A stretch of DNA of 64,000 bases from UBA10364 sp049611965. GTDB lineage: Bacteria; Bacteroidota; Bacteroidia; Flavobacteriales; Schleiferiaceae. Shown piece by piece: positions 56,434-64,000 of this stretch. Every line of letters begins with the position of its first letter. The first letter of the stretch is position 1. The translations under genes and the position numbers were made by a program. The stretch covers positions 1 through 64,000 of the forward strand of contig JBMZBC010000001.1 in assembly GCA_049611965.1 (NCBI GenBank). The letters run 5' to 3'. Below the pieces are notes generated by a model that had not been told where the DNA came from, searched no databases, and saw nothing but the letters and a program-made list of their open reading frames with translations.

Positions 56434-57255
56434 CTACTCCTCTCCTTCCATGAATTGTTGCATTACCATGTTACTAACTCCCATATTGCTGAAACCACCA
56501 TCGTTGTAGAGGTTTTGCATGGTTACACGTCTTGTTAGATCTGAGAACATAGTTACAATGTAGTTGGCACAGTCTTCCGCCGTTGCATTCCCTAATGGTG
56601 ACATCTTCTCAGCGTAAGCGATAAAGCCATCAAACCCTTTAACACCAGACCCTGCAGTAGTAGGTGTAGGGCTCTGAGAAATGGTATTTACGCGGACGTT
56701 CTTTTTAACACCCCAATGGTAACCAAAACTGCGTGCGATACTTTCAAGGTAGCTCTTATTATCAGCCATATCGTTGTAATCTGGAAATGTGCGTTGCGCG
56801 GCCATATAAGTAAGCCCAAGAATAGATCCCCACTCGTTCATGGCATCCTTATTCCATGCACATTGCATCACTTTGTGAAAACTAACCGCACTTACATCCC
56901 AGCCTTTCTGAAGCCAGTCGTAGTTGAGCTCCGTATAGTGTTTTCCTTTACGGACATTTACGCTCATTCCAATCGAATGAAGAATGAAGTCAATTTTACC
57001 CCCAAAGTGTTCCATGGCACCGTCAATTAGTGCATTAAGATCGTCGAGACTCGTTGCATCGGCTGGAATAATGGGAGCATTAATCGCTTCCGAAAGATTA
57101 TTAAGCTCACCCATGCGCATTGCGATAGGAGCATTAGTCAATACCACTCTCCCGCCTTGTGCATGTATTGCTTCTGCGGCTTTCCAAGCAATTGAATCTG
57201 AATTAAGTGCTCCAAATACGATACCGCATTTGCCTTCTAGTAATCCGTTTGACAT
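56434..57255 (-). CDS. fabI: Enoyl-[acyl-carrier-protein] reductase (NADH)
   Basis: A 273-residue SDR enzyme of fatty acid elongation. The NADH-binding block is GKCGIVFGALNSDSIAWKAA, the nucleotide/inner-strand block is ILHSIGMS, and the catalytic Tyr and Lys lie in DYNDMADNKSYL (Tyr-x6-Lys, the FabI spacing). The ATG at 57255 (MSNGLLEG) is preferred over an in-frame start at 57291, which would precede the -7 box. It follows recN in the same direction but has its own promoter. Confidence 0.95.
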   Translation of the reverse strand: MSNGLLEGKCGIVFGALNSDSIAWKAAEAIHAQGGRVVLTNAPIAMRMGELNNLSEAINAPIIPADATSLDDLNALIDGAMEHFGGKIDFILHSIGMSVNVRKGKHYTELNYDWLQKGWDVSAVSFHKVMQCAWNKDAMNEWGSILGLTYMAAQRTFPDYNDMADNKSYLESIARSFGYHWGVKKNVRVNTISQSPTPTTAGSGVKGFDGFIAYAEKMSPLGNATAEDCANYIVTMFSDLTRRVTMQNLYNDGGFSNMGVSNMVMQQFMEGEE

Positions 57256-57279
57256 ACGTTTTTGTGTTTTTTCGTAATT

Positions 57280-57309
57280 CAAAAATAGCACTTACCGTGC
57301 GTTGAGCAA
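57280..57309 (-). promoter_or_regulatory. Promoter of fabI inside the end of recN
   Basis: Read leftward, TTG (57307-57309) and TATTTTTG (57280-57287, perfect -7 box) are 19 bases apart, about 25 bases before the ATG at 57255. Confidence 0.7.
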
Positions 57310-58932
57310 TGTTTTCGCTTGATTCTTAGCAGCCTGAGAAATATTCTCACCACTTAGCATTCTTGCAATTTCTTGCTCTCTTTCTTTCATTGTTAAAGGA
57401 ACAACATTAGAGGTAGTAGAATTGACATGTTGAGATTTTGATACCAACAAGTGCACATCGCCTTTTGCTGCAACCTGAGGAAGATGGGTGATCGTTACAA
57501 TTTGCTGATTTACAGACATTTCCTTCATCAGCACACCTATCTTCTCAGCCGTTGAGCCACTAATACCAGAATCTATCTCATCGAAAAGCTGTGTGCTCAA
57601 TCCAGAATCACGTCCTAAAACAGCTTTTAAAGCCAACTTCACTCTGCTCTGCTCACCTCCTGAGGCTACCTTATTTAAAGGCTGCATATTCGAACCTGGA
57701 TTTGCAGCAAACAATAGTTCTGGCAGATACTTACCATGTTTTCCAAAGGACGTTTGATTCCATCTTATTTCTAGCCTAGCCTTCGGTAGGTCAATCCTCA
57801 CGAGATATTTACTGAGGGTTCTCTCTATTTGTTCTGAAGCCGACTTTCTTAATAAATGTAAATCGTTTCCAAGAGCATCAAGATCCACTAATAAACGTTC
57901 ACGCAGCTCGTTTAATCGAGCAAGTTCTTCGTCCTTATTCTCCAATAATGATATGCGCTCTCTTATTGTTTCACGCTTTGTCTCAAGTTCTTCAACTGTT
58001 AATACTCTATGTTTTTTAACCAAAGCGTCAATAGTTGATTTTTCTTGTAATAAAGCATTGTATTCGCTTTCGGAGATGGTCTCATTTAAACCTTTAGAAA
58101 TAGCCCGCTCTACTCCTCTTATTTCAGCGATGATATTCCGTACTTGTTCAAGTTGATCTTGAAGAGTTTGGTCGTCAGTAGCTTGCATTAAAGCAGATTC
58201 CAGTGAATAAAGCTGATCGAGCAATCCATCTTCACTATTGAGAATACCGCTGGCCTTTTCGTACGAGACTTGCTCATTCCGAATAGATTTAGCCCGAAGA
58301 ATACTTTCTTCAAGTGAAATATATTGATCTTGTGTAACCGGGGAATTATTCAACTCTTCAAACACGAATTTCAAGTAGTCGAGGTCTTCGGATGGGCCAA
58401 TACTTTCTAATTCCTTGATGGCGAGAATAGCTCTTCTGTATTCAATGTATTTCTCCTCGTATTCTCTTTTTTCATCATGAAACTCTACGAAGGTGTCTAT
58501 TAATGAAAGCTGTTCTAATGGTCTGTGAATTAGACCTTCATCTTTTTGTGAGTTAATGTCCACTAAATGGCCAGTGATATCTAGAAGAGCCGAAGCTTTA
58601 GTTGGTGTATCGTTAACAAAACACCTCGTTTTACCACTTGGTAAAATCTCTCTTCGAAAAGTGCTAATCGGCTCGAAATCTAGTTGAAGTGCTTCGAATG
58701 CTTCTTTAAGATGTTCTTCTATATCAATGGTGATCTCTACAACCGCTTTTTTTGTATCGTCCTTTAGGATTCCTTTCGAAGAGACTCTCTTCCCTAAGCC
58801 TGCATTGAGTGCCCCTAGCAATATACTCTTCCCAGCGCCAGTTTCACCCGTAAGCACGGTTAACCCACGAGTAAAACCAAGGTGCAACTCGTCAATTAAA
58901 ATGAAGTTCTTTATGTAGATGGTCCTCAACAC
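57292..58932 (-). CDS. recN: DNA repair protein RecN
   Basis: A 546-residue SMC-like ATPase for double-strand break repair. Walker A is LTGETGAGKSILLGAL, then a long coiled-coil middle region, the signature ASGGEQSRVKLALKAVL and Walker B LFDEIDSGISG. The likely start is GTG at 58930-58932 (then LRTIYIKNF, the usual N-terminus), directly after the upstream stop at 58934; an ATG at 58977 would add a non-homologous leader overlapping the previous gene. No SOS-type operator was seen, consistent with its place in a housekeeping operon. Confidence 0.94.
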   Translation of the reverse strand: MLRTIYIKNFILIDELHLGFTRGLTVLTGETGAGKSILLGALNAGLGKRVSSKGILKDDTKKAVVEITIDIEEHLKEAFEALQLDFEPISTFRREILPSGKTRCFVNDTPTKASALLDITGHLVDINSQKDEGLIHRPLEQLSLIDTFVEFHDEKREYEEKYIEYRRAILAIKELESIGPSEDLDYLKFVFEELNNSPVTQDQYISLEESILRAKSIRNEQVSYEKASGILNSEDGLLDQLYSLESALMQATDDQTLQDQLEQVRNIIAEIRGVERAISKGLNETISESEYNALLQEKSTIDALVKKHRVLTVEELETKRETIRERISLLENKDEELARLNELRERLLVDLDALGNDLHLLRKSASEQIERTLSKYLVRIDLPKARLEIRWNQTSFGKHGKYLPELLFAANPGSNMQPLNKVASGGEQSRVKLALKAVLGRDSGLSTQLFDEIDSGISGSTAEKIGVLMKEMSVNQQIVTITHLPQVAAKGDVHLLVSKSQHVNSTTSNVVPLTMKEREQEIARMLSGENISQAAKNQAKTLLNAR

Positions 58933-58933
58933 C

Positions 58934-59839
58934 TTATTTGCCGAATTTGGAGTAGGAACTTGCGTGCGTACGGTCAATAGATTCTAGCATCGCTTGAAGG
59001 CCTTTGATATCGACGCCTAGCGACTCGGCTTCAGAATAGAGACTAATTATCTCAGGATTCTTAGCGTCGAAAAATAGATTCATTAAGTAGCTGTTCGGAC
59101 GCTTTTGATTCGGTTCCTCTAGTTTACGAAGTGCTGTTGTAATAGTCGTCAATGCCTGTTTATGATTGCTGCTCATGTGCATCAAATCTAAGCCTTGTCT
59201 GTGGTATAAGTATAAGCACTCTTTTACAGGTTCGAACGCTGGAGAATTCAAGGCGTCCGATATCCAGAACCTATTTTTATTTCCGTCAAAACTTTTCCAG
59301 CCACTTGCCCCACCACTACTCTGCGCTGTGGTGACGATGCTTTGCGCAATAGCAAATTCAGCATCTCCACCGTTCGACTTAAAGGTCGATCGGTCCATAC
59401 CAATGATGGTGTATGAATAGAAAGCCAGTATACTACTGAGGTTTGTGGTAAATGTATTTTGCTGAAATTCAATGGGTTCATTTTCACGATAACTAAAGAC
59501 TACATCTTTATCCAATACATTAAGCACCGGACTATTGTACTGTGAACCAAATACAGGGCGAGAATATTGAACTTGCAGATTACCGTCAAAACGAGCTCCA
59601 TTCATAGCTTCAATAGTCAAAATGAAACTACAGGCTATTCTTTCTTCGTCAGAATACTTGTGCTCGGTGAAAGTATACCCATTCAAAAAGCTCTGGATAG
59701 TATTTTCCAAGGCAACAAATACATCCTTATTAGTCGTCTGTATTTCAGGGCTTAGCACCTTCACAGTAGCCCGAAGTTCTTGGGCCTGCGCATGAACTAT
59801 GGCGACGAAAGAAACAAGAACAAGAATAATCTTACGCAT
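58934..59839 (-). CDS. DUF4835 family exported protein
   Basis: A 301-residue protein with a signal peptide (MRKIILVLVSFVAIVHAQAQ). The N-terminal LRATVKVLSPEIQTTNKDVFVALE is the family signature. The rest alternates helices and strands, with a GWKSFDGNKNRFW block mid-protein. Its function is unknown, but the gene is nearly always found between coaBC and recN in Bacteroidota. The ATG at 59839 overlaps the coaBC end by eight bases. Confidence 0.88.
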   Translation of the reverse strand: MRKIILVLVSFVAIVHAQAQELRATVKVLSPEIQTTNKDVFVALENTIQSFLNGYTFTEHKYSDEERIACSFILTIEAMNGARFDGNLQVQYSRPVFGSQYNSPVLNVLDKDVVFSYRENEPIEFQQNTFTTNLSSILAFYSYTIIGMDRSTFKSNGGDAEFAIAQSIVTTAQSSGGASGWKSFDGNKNRFWISDALNSPAFEPVKECLYLYHRQGLDLMHMSSNHKQALTTITTALRKLEEPNQKRPNSYLMNLFFDAKNPEIISLYSEAESLGVDIKGLQAMLESIDRTHASSYSKFGK

Positions 59840-61064
59840 CGGATAAATTAAATTCACTCATGAATAACTCAAGTAACGATTTTCCGAGCGCAATCTTGCT
59901 CGTTAATGGAAAAGAAAAAGTTTTACCCGTTGCCGTGTAGACAGATACTTCATTGGTGTCAGTTTCAAAGCCTACACCCTCTTTGCCTAAAGTGTTCAGG
60001 ACTATTGCGCTAGCATTCTTATTTATGAGCTTTTGCTTGGCGTAAGACTCCCCATCTCGAGTTTCAAGGGCAAAACCTACTAGATGATTTCCATCGCCCT
60101 TCATTGTACCGAGTGTACTGAGAATATCAGGTGTTTTCTCTAACGAGATAGTCAATGAGTCGCCCTCATCAGACTTCTTTATCTTGTGTTCGGCTTGAGA
60201 AACAGGTCTATAATCGCTTACTGCAGCACAACACACCGTTAAGGAGCTATCTGTAAACTCAGATACCATTGCACTGAGCATGTCGTCTGCACTAGTAACA
60301 CGAGTAACTGTAATTCCTTTTAAGTCGAGCGTAGTTTGAGTAGGCCCCAAAACTAAACGTACATCTGCACCCAAATCTCTAGCTGCGGTTGCAATTGCCG
60401 CTCCCATTTTACCGGAACTATTATTCCCTAAAAATCGAACTGGATCTAAATGTTCGTGCGTGGGTCCTGCATTTATAAGAACCTTTTTACCAAATAACGG
60501 AAGCGTAGAGCTCAAGTATTCCTCCAGGTGGTCGGCAATAGCTTCAGGTTCTGCCATTCTGCCTTTTCCCACTAATCCTGATGCCAATTCGCCGTAATCA
60601 GAGTCTATAATTCCCACACCTCGCTGTTCAAGAACCTTGAGGTTATCCGAAGTTGCGCCATTGGCGTACATATCAAGATCCATTGCAGGCGCTGCAAAAA
60701 CAGGACATTTAGCGCTCAAATAAACCGCTGTTAAAAGATTATCACAGGCACCTGTTGCCATCTTAGAAAGCGTATTTGACGAGGCTGGCGCAATAACCAT
60801 TAAATCGGCCCACAAGCCCATTTCAACATGATTGTTCCAAACACCATAGGCCTTCTGTTCGTCTTCGATGAAGGCGCTATACACTGGACGTGTACTAAGG
60901 GTAGAAAGAGTCAAAGGGGTGACGAAATCCTTAGCGGCATCAGTAATGACAACCTGGACTTCGGCACCCCTTTTAATGAGTTCTCTAACTAGATGTGCGC
61001 TTTTGTAAGCTGCAATACTACCTGAAACGCCAAGCAGTACCTTGCGATTGTACAAAAGACTCAT
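59832..61064 (-). CDS. coaBC: Bifunctional phosphopantothenoylcysteine decarboxylase / phosphopantothenate-cysteine ligase
   Basis: A 410-residue fusion making 4'-phosphopantetheine for coenzyme A. The N-terminal flavin-dependent decarboxylase (CoaC) shows LLGVSGSIAAYKSAHL, HVEMGLWADLMVIAPAS (active-site His), and the GACDNLL and PAMDLDMY blocks in place of the usual PAMNxxMW. The C-terminal ligase (CoaB) shows INAGPTHEHLDPVRFLGNNSSGKMG and the KIKKS lysine. It is in the bamD-rpoZ-coaBC-DUF4835-recN operon, 10 bases after rpoZ. Confidence 0.95.
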   Translation of the reverse strand: MSLLYNRKVLLGVSGSIAAYKSAHLVRELIKRGAEVQVVITDAAKDFVTPLTLSTLSTRPVYSAFIEDEQKAYGVWNNHVEMGLWADLMVIAPASSNTLSKMATGACDNLLTAVYLSAKCPVFAAPAMDLDMYANGATSDNLKVLEQRGVGIIDSDYGELASGLVGKGRMAEPEAIADHLEEYLSSTLPLFGKKVLINAGPTHEHLDPVRFLGNNSSGKMGAAIATAARDLGADVRLVLGPTQTTLDLKGITVTRVTSADDMLSAMVSEFTDSSLTVCCAAVSDYRPVSQAEHKIKKSDEGDSLTISLEKTPDILSTLGTMKGDGNHLVGFALETRDGESYAKQKLINKNASAIVLNTLGKEGVGFETDTNEVSVYTATGKTFSFPLTSKIALGKSLLELFMSEFNLSDA

Positions 61065-61074
61065 CGGATTCGAT

Positions 61075-61395
61075 TTATTTCTCTTCTTCTCTTCTGAAGT
61101 AGATGTTATTGTCTAACCACTCTTGCATTGCAAGCGCCGTTGGCTTTGGTAAGCTTTCGTAAAAACGGCTTACTTCTATCTGCTCTTTGTTTTCAAAGAT
61201 TTCCTCGAGAGATTCAGTCGATGAGGCGAACTCTTGAAGTTTCGCATGTAATTCTTCACGAGTGTCATCATTGATCTGCTCTGCACGCTTTGCAATGATT
61301 GTTAACGCTTCATAGATGTTCTCTGTAGGCGCGTCAATCTTGTTCGTATCGTGCGTTCTTGTGGTTTTATCCGCAGGCATTTTCTTGTAATCCAT
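61075..61395 (-). CDS. rpoZ: RNA polymerase omega subunit, Rpb6-like
   Basis: A 106-residue protein of the Bacteroidota RPB6/omega family. The core helices are in PTENIYEALTIIAKRAEQINDDTREEL, matching the Rpb6 N-YE---I---RA-QI pattern, followed by an acidic linker and a C-terminal segment (PKPTALAMQEWLDNNIYFR) typical of this phylum. It assists polymerase assembly. It sits between bamD (16 bases) and coaBC (10 bases). Confidence 0.92.
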   Translation of the reverse strand: MDYKKMPADKTTRTHDTNKIDAPTENIYEALTIIAKRAEQINDDTREELHAKLQEFASSTESLEEIFENKEQIEVSRFYESLPKPTALAMQEWLDNNIYFRREEEK

Positions 61396-61411
61396 GTGCT
61401 TTGGGATGATT

Positions 61412-62179
61412 TTATTTAGTCAATTTACGTAATTCTGAGAGGTATTCACTTTCTGGGTAAATCTCCTCAAGGTCATTTAATGCTGTATTAGCCTCAATAA
61501 AGCGCTCTTCTTGAAGCTCTGCAACACTGTTTTCGGCCAGTTTAAAAGCAGCCTTAGCTTTAAGATACATGGCTTCTTCACGATACGGTGTATCTGGGTA
61601 TTCACTCAACGTTGTTGTGAATGCAGTCATAGCTGCCTTGTATTTTCTCGTCTTGTAATACTGTTTTGCGATTTCGTAGCTCTTTAGTTCTAGGCGACCA
61701 CGAAGATCTTCCATATACTCGTTACACAAATCAATCTTATCCGATCCGGGATGGGTATTGATATACAACTGCAATTCATTGATTGCTTTAAAGGTGTATG
61801 CTTGATCTAGGCTATGTGTTGGCGCTTCTAAATAGTAGCAGTAGGCTGTAAGGTATGCTGCTTCATCCGCTTGCTCATTCTGAGGGAAGGTTTTGTAGAA
61901 ATTCTTAAAGTGATAGCCGGCTAGAATGTAATCCTTCTGCAGGTACAACGTATTAGCGTAATAGAAATAAACCTCTTGCGCCTTTTCAGTACCACGATAC
62001 AGCGTGATTAATTCATCAAATATTGGATACGCTTTGTTGTATTCACCAGCCTCGTAGTATTCTACTGCTTTTCCGAATTTAAAATCCAAATCCTTGCTTT
62101 TAAGCACTTCTTGGTATTCACCACATGAAGTAGCCAAAAAGGCGAGGAGCATGTATGTAAAGAATTTCTTTCCCATCAT
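61412..62179 (-). CDS. bamD: Outer-membrane assembly lipoprotein BamD
   Basis: A 255-residue lipoprotein (lipobox ATSC, Cys19) of the BAM complex that inserts beta-barrel proteins in the outer membrane. It consists of TPR-like helical pairs (YYEAGEYNKAYPIFDELITLYRG, YYANTLYLQKDYILAGYHFKNFYKTFPQ, EAAYLTAYCYYLEAPTHSLDQ), the standard BamD arrangement. Two ATG codons are adjacent at the start. A perfect -7 box only seven bases upstream suggests an almost leaderless transcript. It leads the bamD-rpoZ-coaBC-DUF4835-recN operon. Confidence 0.93.
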   Translation of the reverse strand: MMGKKFFTYMLLAFLATSCGEYQEVLKSKDLDFKFGKAVEYYEAGEYNKAYPIFDELITLYRGTEKAQEVYFYYANTLYLQKDYILAGYHFKNFYKTFPQNEQADEAAYLTAYCYYLEAPTHSLDQAYTFKAINELQLYINTHPGSDKIDLCNEYMEDLRGRLELKSYEIAKQYYKTRKYKAAMTAFTTTLSEYPDTPYREEAMYLKAKAAFKLAENSVAELQEERFIEANTALNDLEEIYPESEYLSELRKLTK

Positions 62180-62186
62180 TGACGGG

Positions 62187-62194
62187 CAAAGGTA
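62187..62194 (-). promoter_or_regulatory. -7 box of the bamD operon
   Basis: Read leftward, TACCTTTG is a perfect -7 box ending seven bases before the first bamD ATG, so the 5' untranslated leader would be only a few bases. Confidence 0.55.
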
Positions 62195-62200
62195 AGGTAT

Positions 62201-63226
62201 TTACCAAACTTGTAAAGAGGAAATATCATCATAATCCCTACCCTTTTCTACATTGCTAATCAGCTGTTCAACTAGTACATCTGCGTAATCAGGAAAATCA
62301 ATTTTATTCCGATGCGGACTATTCAAAAATTCTTGCCAAACTGCCAATCCATTTGGATCCAAAGAATCAAATACTTTAACACCAACAAGTGATGCTGCAA
62401 CGGCGTTTGAGGATTGTTCGTATTGTCCCTTAATGGGGCTAATGAGTAGTTTTTTGCCGCAGTATAAGGCCTCGGAAGGTGCTTCGAAGCCAGCACCGCA
62501 AATAAGACCAGTACAGGTTTTAAAACTCTCGAGATAGCCTTCAACTCCGACTGGCTTAACAATCGTGTTATCAGTAGAGTACTGTTTCTCTACTCGAGAA
62601 AACACTTCAAAACGTTCGTTTGGGAATTGGGCCGTAAAAGCTACAATTTCCTCTGCTGAATAGGATGGCAAGTAAATAGTGTAATGTCCTCTATCCTCTA
62701 ATTCTAGTTCCCGGATTTCCTTCCTAATGATGGGAGGCAGTATGAATGTATCATAGTTTTCAAAGTGAAATCCAATGGCGTATTTCGATGGGGACATGTT
62801 CGATATCACCCATTCCCAGTGCCAAACGCGCTTTGGGGGACGAGGAGTATTCTTAGTCCAAAAGGCAGCCTGATGACTTATTTGTAATGACGGAACTCTT
62901 CGCAATAAACAAGCATAAGAAGCAACGGCCTCAAAGTCTATGAATACTGCATCATATTCCTTGACTGGAAGGGAAAGAACATCCCTTATGAATCGAAGCG
63001 GCTTATTCTTTAAAATACTGCGCCAGTAACTTACAGCCCCTTTCGAATCATAGACCATCGTAAGTCCGTAGCAGCGATATTTTATGTTGAAACCTAAATT
63101 CAGGTCGCTCTGAGTTCCTGAAACAAGTACATCTACTTCTGCGTGAGCATGCAACCGAGGGACTAAATCTCTCGCCCGGGCCACATGGCCATTACCAGTT
63201 CCTTGGAATGCGTAAAGTATCTTCAA
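62201..63226 (-). CDS. Glycosyltransferase of the MJ1255/VC2487-like (GT-B) type
   Basis: A 341-residue cytoplasmic GT-B-fold protein. The N-terminal domain opens MKILYAFQGTGNGHVARARDL, the GxGNGH nucleotide-sugar motif, and the C-terminal donor site includes CTGLICGAGFEAPSEALYCGKKLL, similar to MurG-like UDP-sugar enzymes. The acceptor is unknown; the neighbouring LpxH-like phosphoesterase two bases upstream hints at a glycolipid or lipid A-related pathway. Confidence 0.88.
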   Translation of the reverse strand: MKILYAFQGTGNGHVARARDLVPRLHAHAEVDVLVSGTQSDLNLGFNIKYRCYGLTMVYDSKGAVSYWRSILKNKPLRFIRDVLSLPVKEYDAVFIDFEAVASYACLLRRVPSLQISHQAAFWTKNTPRPPKRVWHWEWVISNMSPSKYAIGFHFENYDTFILPPIIRKEIRELELEDRGHYTIYLPSYSAEEIVAFTAQFPNERFEVFSRVEKQYSTDNTIVKPVGVEGYLESFKTCTGLICGAGFEAPSEALYCGKKLLISPIKGQYEQSSNAVAASLVGVKVFDSLDPNGLAVWQEFLNSPHRNKIDFPDYADVLVEQLISNVEKGRDYDDISSLQVW

Positions 63227-63227
63227 A

Positions 63228-64000
63228 TTAGCTATTCAGAAATTCCTCAGTAAGTTTCGAAATTAGCTCTTTAGGCGATAAATGAGTACGTTCCTCGTCA
63301 TCTTGTTCCGGAACCCCATTCTTTGGGGTAGAAAGAAAATCATGCTGATGTAAGCGCCATATACCTCCGTGGTACTCTAAGGCAGTGCAATTTTCAACCC
63401 AATCACCTGAATTCATGTATTTTACGGAACCTTTGTTCGTTTTAACTTCTCTCATAATTGGCTGATGGATATGACCGCACACAACGTAATCGTATTTCTT
63501 TTCTATCGCCAATTCGCTAGCTACTCTCTCGAAATCGCCGATAAACTTAACCGCTCCTTTAACACTGTTTTTGATTCGCTTAGATAGACTATACTTTTCA
63601 CGACCTAACTTTTTTAAAATCTTATTCAGCCAGCGATTCATCACTATTAGAAGGTCGTAGCCCCAGCCCCCCATTTTTGCTATAAACTTGGCTTGGTGTA
63701 TGCTGTGATCAAAAATATCACCGTGGAAGAACCAAAGTTTTTTATCATCTAGCTTTAGAACGAGGTGATTTCGAAGATAAATATTACCGAGTTGCCAATC
63801 GGTAAATCTTCGCAGAGCTTCATCATGATTACCCGTGATATAATGAATCTTCGTTCCCTTACTTGCCATCTTTAAAAGTCGACGGATCACTTTTAAGTGT
63901 TCCTTAGGAAAATATGATTTTCTGAAATTCCATATGTCAATGATATCCCCATTAAGTACGAGTACTTTGGGTTCAATAGAATGGAGATATGAATTGAGTT
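63228..64000 (-). CDS. UDP-2,3-diacylglucosamine diphosphatase-like metallophosphoesterase (LpxH-like), 5' end outside window
   Basis: The frame is open from the right edge to the stop at 63228; the residues VLVLNGDIIDIWNFRKSYF just inside the edge carry the GDxxD metal motif. The remaining motifs follow: ITGNHDEAL (GNHD/E), FFHGDIFDHSI (HGD) and VVCGHIHQPIM (GHxH). The pattern is that of LpxH-type and related Bacteroidota phosphoesterases that cleave UDP-diacylglucosamine in lipid A synthesis or similar substrates. A GTG at 63890 is internal, not the start. The gene ends two bases before the glycosyltransferase start, so the two form an operon. Confidence 0.87.
   Translation of the reverse strand, partial: LNSYLHSIEPKVLVLNGDIIDIWNFRKSYFPKEHLKVIRRLLKMASKGTKIHYITGNHDEALRRFTDWQLGNIYLRNHLVLKLDDKKLWFFHGDIFDHSIHQAKFIAKMGGWGYDLLIVMNRWLNKILKKLGREKYSLSKRIKNSVKGAVKFIGDFERVASELAIEKKYDYVVCGHIHQPIMREVKTNKGSVKYMNSGDWVENCTALEYHGGIWRLHQHDFLSTPKNGVPEQDDEERTHLSPKELISKLTEEFLNS

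Noticed and set aside
1..64000. CRISPR arrays, insertion sequences, prophage or integrative element
   Set aside because: No repeat-spacer pattern, transposase, integrase or terminal repeats were seen; gene content is core-like throughout.

Overview
The window is chromosomal DNA of a member of Bacteroidota, most likely a marine-type Flavobacteriales. The evidence is the abundance of perfect TAnnTTTG -7 promoter boxes (the Bacteroidota sigma-A consensus), Bacteroidota-type families (BamD with Rpb6-like omega, CoaBC, DUF4835 and RecN in one operon; a secreted bleomycin-hydrolase-like peptidase; a BtuB/BtuG-like pair), very tight gene packing and uniform moderate GC. I found no insertion sequence, prophage, integrase, CRISPR array or rRNA operon. 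The only RNA genes or elements are one tRNA-Met and one cobalamin riboswitch. Family placement below order level is a guess.

Layout. 1-4.4 kb: a di-heme cytochrome c peroxidase lipoprotein, glyA, a PAP2 phosphatase, small lipoprotein and membrane genes, and tRNA-Met. 4.4-11.2 kb: an MFS permease, a START-like protein, a second PAP2 protein, then a leftward operon (lipoprotein, glycosylphosphotransferase, hydroxyacyl-CoA dehydrogenase, C1 peptidase). 11.3-14.3 kb: pcm, smpB, pyrD and HMG-CoA lyase. 14.3-18.2 kb: a B12 uptake locus (cobalamin riboswitch, BtuB-like receptor, BtuG-like beta-propeller lipoprotein, with a DUF6580 membrane protein converging on it). 18.4-23.4 kb: a PhoD-like phosphatase, M14-type peptidase, short SSB, ACT-like protein, BaiN-type flavoprotein and a helical-repeat protein. 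23.5-29.5 kb: a probable mutagenesis cassette (LexA-like XRE-S24 repressor, Y-family polymerase, SRAP protein, DnaE2-like polymerase). 29.6-37.7 kb: TPR protein, gyrA, clpC and an exonuclease/GIY-YIG fusion. 37.7-44.3 kb: a chain of overlapping genes holding an ABC ATPase, a His-rich FtsX-like permease and two DUF3299-like proteins, followed by a hydrolase, a BatA-like protein and a dihydroorotase-like protein. 44.3-46.6 kb: an MBL hydrolase and a conserved unknown protein.

46.6-53.3 kb is the most striking region: a leftward light-response cluster. A CarH/LitR-type MerR regulator with an intact adenosylcobalamin-binding signature lies upstream of an ECF sigma factor, crtI, crtB, idi, a true PTPS-type pterin synthase, folE and a photolyase. 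Three tandem 10-bp repeats overlap the sigma-factor promoter and are the best candidate operator. The B12 locus at 14 kb could supply the chromophore precursor for this photoreceptor, so the two regions may be functionally linked.

53.4-64 kb: prfC with a GT39-like membrane glycosyltransferase, then a leftward housekeeping operon (bamD, rpoZ, coaBC, DUF4835, recN, with fabI from its own promoter), preceded by a glycosyltransferase and an LpxH-like phosphoesterase that runs off the right edge. No stretch longer than 300 bases lacks a gene; the largest gap is the gyrA-clpC divergent region (235 bp).
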